Assembly (NCBI RefSeq): GCF_020080835.1
Contig: NC_058161.1
Span: 25,554,837 to 25,618,836 of the forward strand
From: Cotesia glomerata
Taxonomy: Eukaryota > Arthropoda > Insecta > Hymenoptera > Braconidae
DNA: 64,000 nt
Direction: 5' to 3'
Shown here: positions 58,790-64,000 of the stretch, piece by piece
Position numbering within the stretch: the stretch's first letter is position 1
Layout: the number at the start of each line of letters is the position of its first letter
Notes under the pieces: generated by a model
What the model saw: the letters and a program-made list of their open reading frames with translations, nothing else
What the model was told of the DNA's origin: nothing
The model's database searches: none
Position numbers and translations under genes: made by a program

Positions 58790-60110
58790 TTTGACAATTT
58801 TTTTTCAATTAAATTAAAAAACAAATTAGGAAAACAATTGACCCTGAAGGCCATCCTTGCAACTTCCCGCTAATTCCATATCTCGACGCTTAAAATCGCA
58901 ATTATGCCGTTTTTGAGCTCTCTGAGCTCAAAAATACAATTTATAAGTTGTTTTGAGCTCTCCGAGCTCAAGAGATAGGTTTTATATGCTTTTGAGCTCT
59001 TCTAGCTCAAAAAAGCCATTTTTTTGAAAAATTCATAACCTTTTTTGTCAGGGAAGCTTCCTATGACCTTCAAACGTCGAGATCTGATGAAAACTCGATT
59101 TTTGCAAAACGGGGTGAAAACAATAACTTCCCGATTTTTGAAAATCTTCGATTTTCTTAGTGGGAAGTTAAAAAATTACAACATATTCTGAAACGTATTT
59201 GAGCCTTTTTTTTATAACAAGTAGCATAAATCTAAGATTTTTTTATTTGAGCGACATTCTTACCCGACATTACCAGAAAAGAGGTTCGTTATAGAGTAAA
59301 ATCCTTCTGGAGAATTTTTCTACTCTTTTCTAAAATTCAATTTATTGAATCGCACGTTAATTTCCTTACTTACAAGAACTGAAAGTCTCAAAGCAACATT
59401 AAATTTCTAAAGAAAATATTCTTTTTAAACCACGTAATTTTTCTTCAGTTCATTTAATTTTTAACGTGATAAGATTTCATACAACTTTGCGTTCTTGAGA
59501 AAAATAATTTTGAAAAAATTAATTATAAATTTATAATACTAAAATTAGCCGACGTTCAACAATTTTTGATTTTTTTCCATCAATTGAATTACAAGTAAAA
59601 AAAATTAGGAAAACGGTTGACACTGAAGGCCATCCCTGCAACTTCCTGCTTATTCCATACCTGGGTGCTTAGAATTGCACTTATGCCGTTTTTGAGCTCT
59701 TCGAGCTAAAAAAAAAACAGTTAATGTGTTGTTTTGAGATCTCCAAGCTCAAAGAAATAACTTTTCTATGCTTTTGAGCTTTTTGAGCTCAAAAGTTTAA
59801 TAGGAGTTTGATAAAACACTATTTTTTGAGTTTTCAAACCGCAATAACTTTTGAATGAATGAACCGATTTTCTTGCGGTTGGCAGCATTCGACGCAGTTT
59901 TTAAGCTTCATAAAGATTTTTTAAGTTTGAATAGATCAAACAAGAAATTTCGGAGTAATTCCGAAAAAACACTTTTTTCGATTTTCTTTCTATGAAACTT
60001 TTATCAGACTCTTGACTTGAAGAGCTCAAAACCTCATAAGTGCAATTTTAAGCGCTTAGATATGAATTAGCGGAAGTTGCAGGGATGGCCTTTTAGGGTC
60101 AACCGTTTTC
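58790..60110 (-). repeat. Dispersed repeat copies with GAGCTC modules, right arm
   Basis: Mirror of 34960-36190. Contains GAGCTCTCTGAGCTC, GAGCTCTCCGAGCTC and GAGCTCTTCTAGCTC units in succession (58915-59010) and a further set at 59690-59790. Confidence 0.75.
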
Positions 60111-60779
60111 CAGATTTTTTTGTGATAAGCGAGCGTTAAGAGACGTGCACTTTTCTGATTTTCCAAACTTATCTTTCCTCTCCGTGTAGAGTAATAAATT
60201 GATAATTCCGTGAAACTTTTTAAAAATTTAATTCATTCAACTCGGGTCATGATTTTCTTACAGTAAATGAAATAAAGAAGAAAAAAATTTGATACATGAG
60301 TAACTTTTTTTTTAGCTTTATGAAAATGTCAGCACATTAGAACTAATTTTACATATAAATATAATTGTTAAGACAGTAATAAATTAATTTGTATCAGTTT
60401 AATACTTGATAATCAAAATTTTATACATTTAGAAGTTTACGTCTGAATAACTTTAGAACGGCTGTCTTTATGATAAAAGTGTAAGAGACCTTTTTTGTAG
60501 GGCGTTGAATTCTCTACAAGAATATGCTATGAAGTTATTTATATGAGGTCCGTATCATAAGTAAGAGTAGTGGTAAGAGTACGCAAACCCATTCATTTGA
60601 GTCCCAAATCCAGGGGGTTGCGCACTCTTACCCGCTGCGCACATTTGCCCGACAGGATTCTATGCTGAGCTAGAAAAATAAACAAAAAAAAGAATTTTTT
60701 TCCCATGCTTATTTTTAAATGGGAAATGGAAAATTAGAGACAGACACCTCTAAATATTAATATTAAGAGCTCCGCTTTT

Positions 60780-61040
60780 GAACAGAAAGTTTCTGTTCTC
60801 AACCCTTCGTGCAAGTTTTCAGCCCCTGTCCTTTTTCTAGAAAAAAAAAAAATCGCCTAAAATTGGACACAATAATCCCTCTACTAGGCAATTTACATTT
60901 TGAGTCCAAACTGTCCAAACCGTATTCATTAAAATCTAAGCCGGGCCGCCCAATCAACCGTGTGAAAAACAGGCGGAATTTTTTACTGGGAAGTTTTTCT
61001 GTAAATTTTTCGAAGTCCATCGGTCCGGAGATCGGAGACT
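60780..61040. other. Divergent, probably low-quality contig end
   Basis: It shares words in order with the mirror of 33930-34100 (AATCGCCTAAAATTG, TTTTTCGAAGTCCATC, CCAAACTGT) but with many scattered indels, unlike the clean match elsewhere in the arm. It ends at the N gap. Confidence 0.6.
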
Positions 61041-61140
61041 NNNNNNNNNNNNNNNNNNNNNNNNNNNNNNNNNNNNNNNNNNNNNNNNNNNNNNNNNNNN
61101 NNNNNNNNNNNNNNNNNNNNNNNNNNNNNNNNNNNNNNNN
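61041..61140. other. Assembly gap, exactly 100 N
   Basis: A run of 100 N between the end of the right arm and the start of the second direct copy. Confidence 0.99.
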
Positions 61141-61927
61141 TGAGTTAAGGTTGCTTTCAGGGTAATAGGTAATCGCTTGCTTTATTGCCAACTCTTTCCG
61201 TCAAGTTTGCTTCAAACTGTGGTCGTAGATTGACAGCAAAGTTTGCAGGTAAGGTGGCTAGTTTTTAAAATGTTTCTCTGCTTACCAACATCTAAATTTG
61301 CAGGGAAAAAATCGGCGTATGAAAGAACAATTGGTTTACCCACTATCGTCAAGACAAGCATCTACTTACCCACCTTCCGTCCCCACTAATTTTAATATAT
61401 CGCGATGTAGACATACGAGCATGGAAAATAGAGAGAGAAGAAGAACAAGCGAATGGAGAAGCCGCAGATCTTGCGGATGCATTTGCCGTTTCTTGTGCTT
61501 AATTTAAAAAAAAAAACTAAAATAAAACATCAATGAGGAAAAATAAAACCTTAGCTGTACTCACTATTACAGGTAAAACTATATGAATATGAATATTGTT
61601 AACTAGTATGAAGAGCGGACAAGTCCAATACACTTGGAAAAATATAAATACAAGCGCCTTCTATTTTACTTGTACACATTAAGAAAAAAAATCTGACCCG
61701 CGAGGTGGGGAATAAATGTGAGCCCTCGGCGTGTGTTCGTAACGATGATGTGGAATCTCGAGACCTCATAGATTATTTTTCTATTTCCTAACATTACGAA
61801 TTATATCAACTTAGCGTCAACTCCCGTCAATTAATATAATTAAAAATATATAACGTTTTGTATTTTATTGTACTGAGTAGTTAAAAATTTATTAAATTTA
61901 AATTTGTTCCGCGCTTTTATTGTAATA

Positions 61928-62020
61928 ATGTTTAAATTATTAGTGACGTGTCTCATGATAACAGCTATTGTCGCGGGTGTACCTAAACCCGATGACATTA
62001 ATTCCCGTGTTTTTGATAAG
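61928..62020 (+). pseudogene. Calumenin exon 1, third copy
   Basis: Identical in coding sequence to 53797-53889, ending GATAAG|GTAATT. No exon 2 before the window end, but with a first intron over 8 kb long none would be expected within 2 kb; this copy may therefore belong to a complete gene beyond the window. Confidence 0.85.
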
Positions 62021-63106
62021 GTAATTATTTTCATTACGACTTTTATTTATTTTTATCTTGATTCTATTGAGAACACTTAACCTAAAAGTGTTGTTTTTAT
62101 CAATCTAATTATTTTCAATGATTTACCTGTTGCAAAAAAATTTTTTTCAAAAGTGAAAACATTTTTTTTAAATGTAATTTTTATCAATTATTATGCTCTT
62201 CAATCGAATTTCTAAGATTTAAATGATTCTTAAAATTTTTTTACTTTTTACTGAAAATTTTCTGACAAGTCATAAAAATTTTTAGAGGTGAAATAATCGT
62301 TAGATACTTTATTTTCAGTAAAAATGAGTGCGTACAAGAAAAATTTATTTTAGTTTTTAATACTAACTAAGAAAGTTTTTTCCGTAATTTGAATACCTGG
62401 GATAAAAAGTTTTCATGGAATTTTATTAAATTTCTGTAAAATTACGAATTTATTAAGTTTAAGAACTAAAATTTTATAAAATAATCTTCAAAAACCGAAG
62501 GGTAACTTTTAAAAATTTAATAAAACAATTACTTACCATGTATTACTTACTTACTTACTTACTTACTTAAAGAAAAATAGAAAAAAAATTTTCAATTTTC
62601 TTAGCGTGAAGTTAAAAACTCTTCAAGCGTCAAAAAAAAATGATAACTTTTTGGAAAATTCAACAAGTCAAAAATTGACAATTGTCAACTTATTTCAGAA
62701 GAAGATAACTAAAAAAAATTTTTGTGCTGCTTAGGTTTGTCTTTAATTGTAAATATTTTTGAAGTTACACAAATTATTTTTGAAAGAAATGTATTTATAA
62801 AATTTTGAAATGTATTTAAAAAATTTTGTACTATTATTATGGGAGTTGAATTAGTACATTTCCAACCAAAAGTGAATTTTTAGTTAGAATTTTTCTATAA
62901 TTAGTTATCACACTGATGAAAAAACCAATTTAGATCAGGAGAAATATTTTTAACTTCCCGCTAAGAAAATCGAAGATTTTCGAAAAATCGGGAAGGTATT
63001 GGTTTTACCCCGTTTTGCAAAAATCGAAGTTTCAACAGATCTCGACGTTTTGACGCCCTAAGAAGCTTTCCTGACTATTTTTACGATGATGTCCGTACGT
63101 CTGTAT

Positions 63107-63109
63107 GTA

Positions 63110-63190
<81 letters not shown>
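63107..63190. repeat. (GT)n microsatellite
   Basis: About 84 bp of GT inside a dispersed repeat copy (62950-63790). The same locus in the other direct copy has only about 20 bp of GT. Confidence 0.97.
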
Positions 63191-63193
<3 letters not shown>

Positions 63194-64000
63194 CCTCTTA
63201 TAACTTTTGAACGGCTTGACCGATTTGATCGCAGTTGGTGTCATTCAAAAGGTCTTCACCAAACTTAGATTTCCTGTAAGTTGAAACCGATTCGGACCGG
63301 TAGATTTCGAGAAATTGCAAAAAAAGTGAAAAAAAAGTTGTTTTTTTATTTTTTTAAAATATCTCCGAACTGGCTGAACCGATTGACCTCAAAAACTAAT
63401 CAGCTCTTAACCTTGAAAACCCGCATCGATCGCCACCAAAAGCGTCAGAATCGGTTGATGCGGTCGTGAGATAATATCGTTGTCGAAGAAAACGAAAAAG
63501 TGTTTTTGTAATAACTCCGAAATGTTTCATCAGATCAATTCTTTTGTTGCAGATTATTCATAAAGCTTAAAAACTACATCGATTGCCGCTAACTGCGTGA
63601 AAATCGGTTGATTCATTCAAAAGTTATAGCAGTTTGAAAATTTTAAAAATCGTGTTTCATCGAACTTTGATAAGATTTTTGAGCTCGAAGAGCTCAAAAG
63701 CATAGGAAAGATATCTCTTTGAACTCGGAGAGCTCAAAATAACACACAAATTGTATTTTTGAGCTCGAAGAAGTTGCAGGGATGGCCTTCTAGTCTAGTC
63801 AACAAGTGCCTTTTAGGTTAAAATTTTTTCGCCTTCTTCGAAAATTGTGATTGAGGTGTCATTCGATTCGGAATGGCATTTAGATAGTTTTTGAGAAAAT
63901 GCTAAGCCCGCTTGCAAAAATTGCAATAGTTATAAACAATTAAGTGAAAAAAAAAGGGGGTTTGGTTTTTCGTTAAGAACATGTAGGACAGCGAATATTT

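Larger units (their letters stand above)
49693..60830. repeat. Right arm of the roughly 10-kb inverted duplication
   Basis: Reverse complement of 34090-44487. Compared with the left arm it lacks the left terminus of the element at 43737-44545 (cut at 49693) and carries an extra insertion at 52679-52994. Sequence quality falls off near its far end, just before the N gap at 61041. Confidence 0.88.
61141..64000 (+). repeat. Direct duplicate block, second copy
   Basis: Matches 53035-55826 in the same orientation and continues to the window end. The first 500 bases after the gap carry many small indels relative to the first copy; after about 61680 the match is almost perfect. The GT tract at 63107-63190 is several times longer than at 54990-55010. 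Confidence 0.9.

Overview
This is an AT-rich eukaryotic window: short AT-rich introns with GT-AG ends, long A/T runs, (AC)n and (AT)n microsatellites, and many transposons of types common in insects. The one clearly identified host gene is an insect-type calumenin. An insect is well supported. A parasitoid hymenopteran is my inference from overall repeat style only; nothing here proves it.

Layout. 1-2209 (-): a multi-exon MULE/SWIM-type transposase-like gene running off the left edge. 3550-5864 (+): the first four exons of an unrecognised lysine/serine-rich gene, with a tRNA-derived SINE inserted in its third exon. 6621-10505: a DNA transposon with long terminal inverted repeats sitting in an (AT)n tract and carrying a decayed, intron-containing transposase. 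10813-15899 (+): an R1-clade non-LTR retrotransposon sitting inside an (AC)n microsatellite, which itself lies inside a dispersed host repeat. 17210-17426: an unusual GC-rich double hairpin. 17461 to about 22850 (-): an I-like non-LTR retrotransposon with an RNase H domain. 23406-26818 (-): a second copy of the lysine/serine-rich gene, with the same SINE at the same place, cut by an N gap.

28348-29983 and 46675-48329 are two short Mutator-like elements with matching terminal inverted repeats. 30713-41366 (-) is calumenin, with three coding exons and a large first intron full of repeats. From about 34.1 kb on, the sequence is dominated by duplication: 34.1-44.5 kb recurs inverted at 49.7-60.8 kb, and 53.0-55.8 kb recurs directly at 61.1-64.0 kb. 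Calumenin exon 1 with its upstream region is therefore present three times. The three N gaps are each exactly 100 bases and touch the ends of duplicated blocks, so part of this structure may come from uncollapsed haplotypes or contig joins.

The accessory part is mostly nested mobile DNA. The most unusual signals are compact foldback elements whose interiors are arrays of one short degenerate word (AAGTTG/CAACTT, TGACGTCA, GAGCTC palindromes, TTTCTTAAATACTAAGAAA), the microsatellite-targeted R1-clade element, the double hairpin, and a one-base difference at the exon 1 splice junction that separates the calumenin copies.
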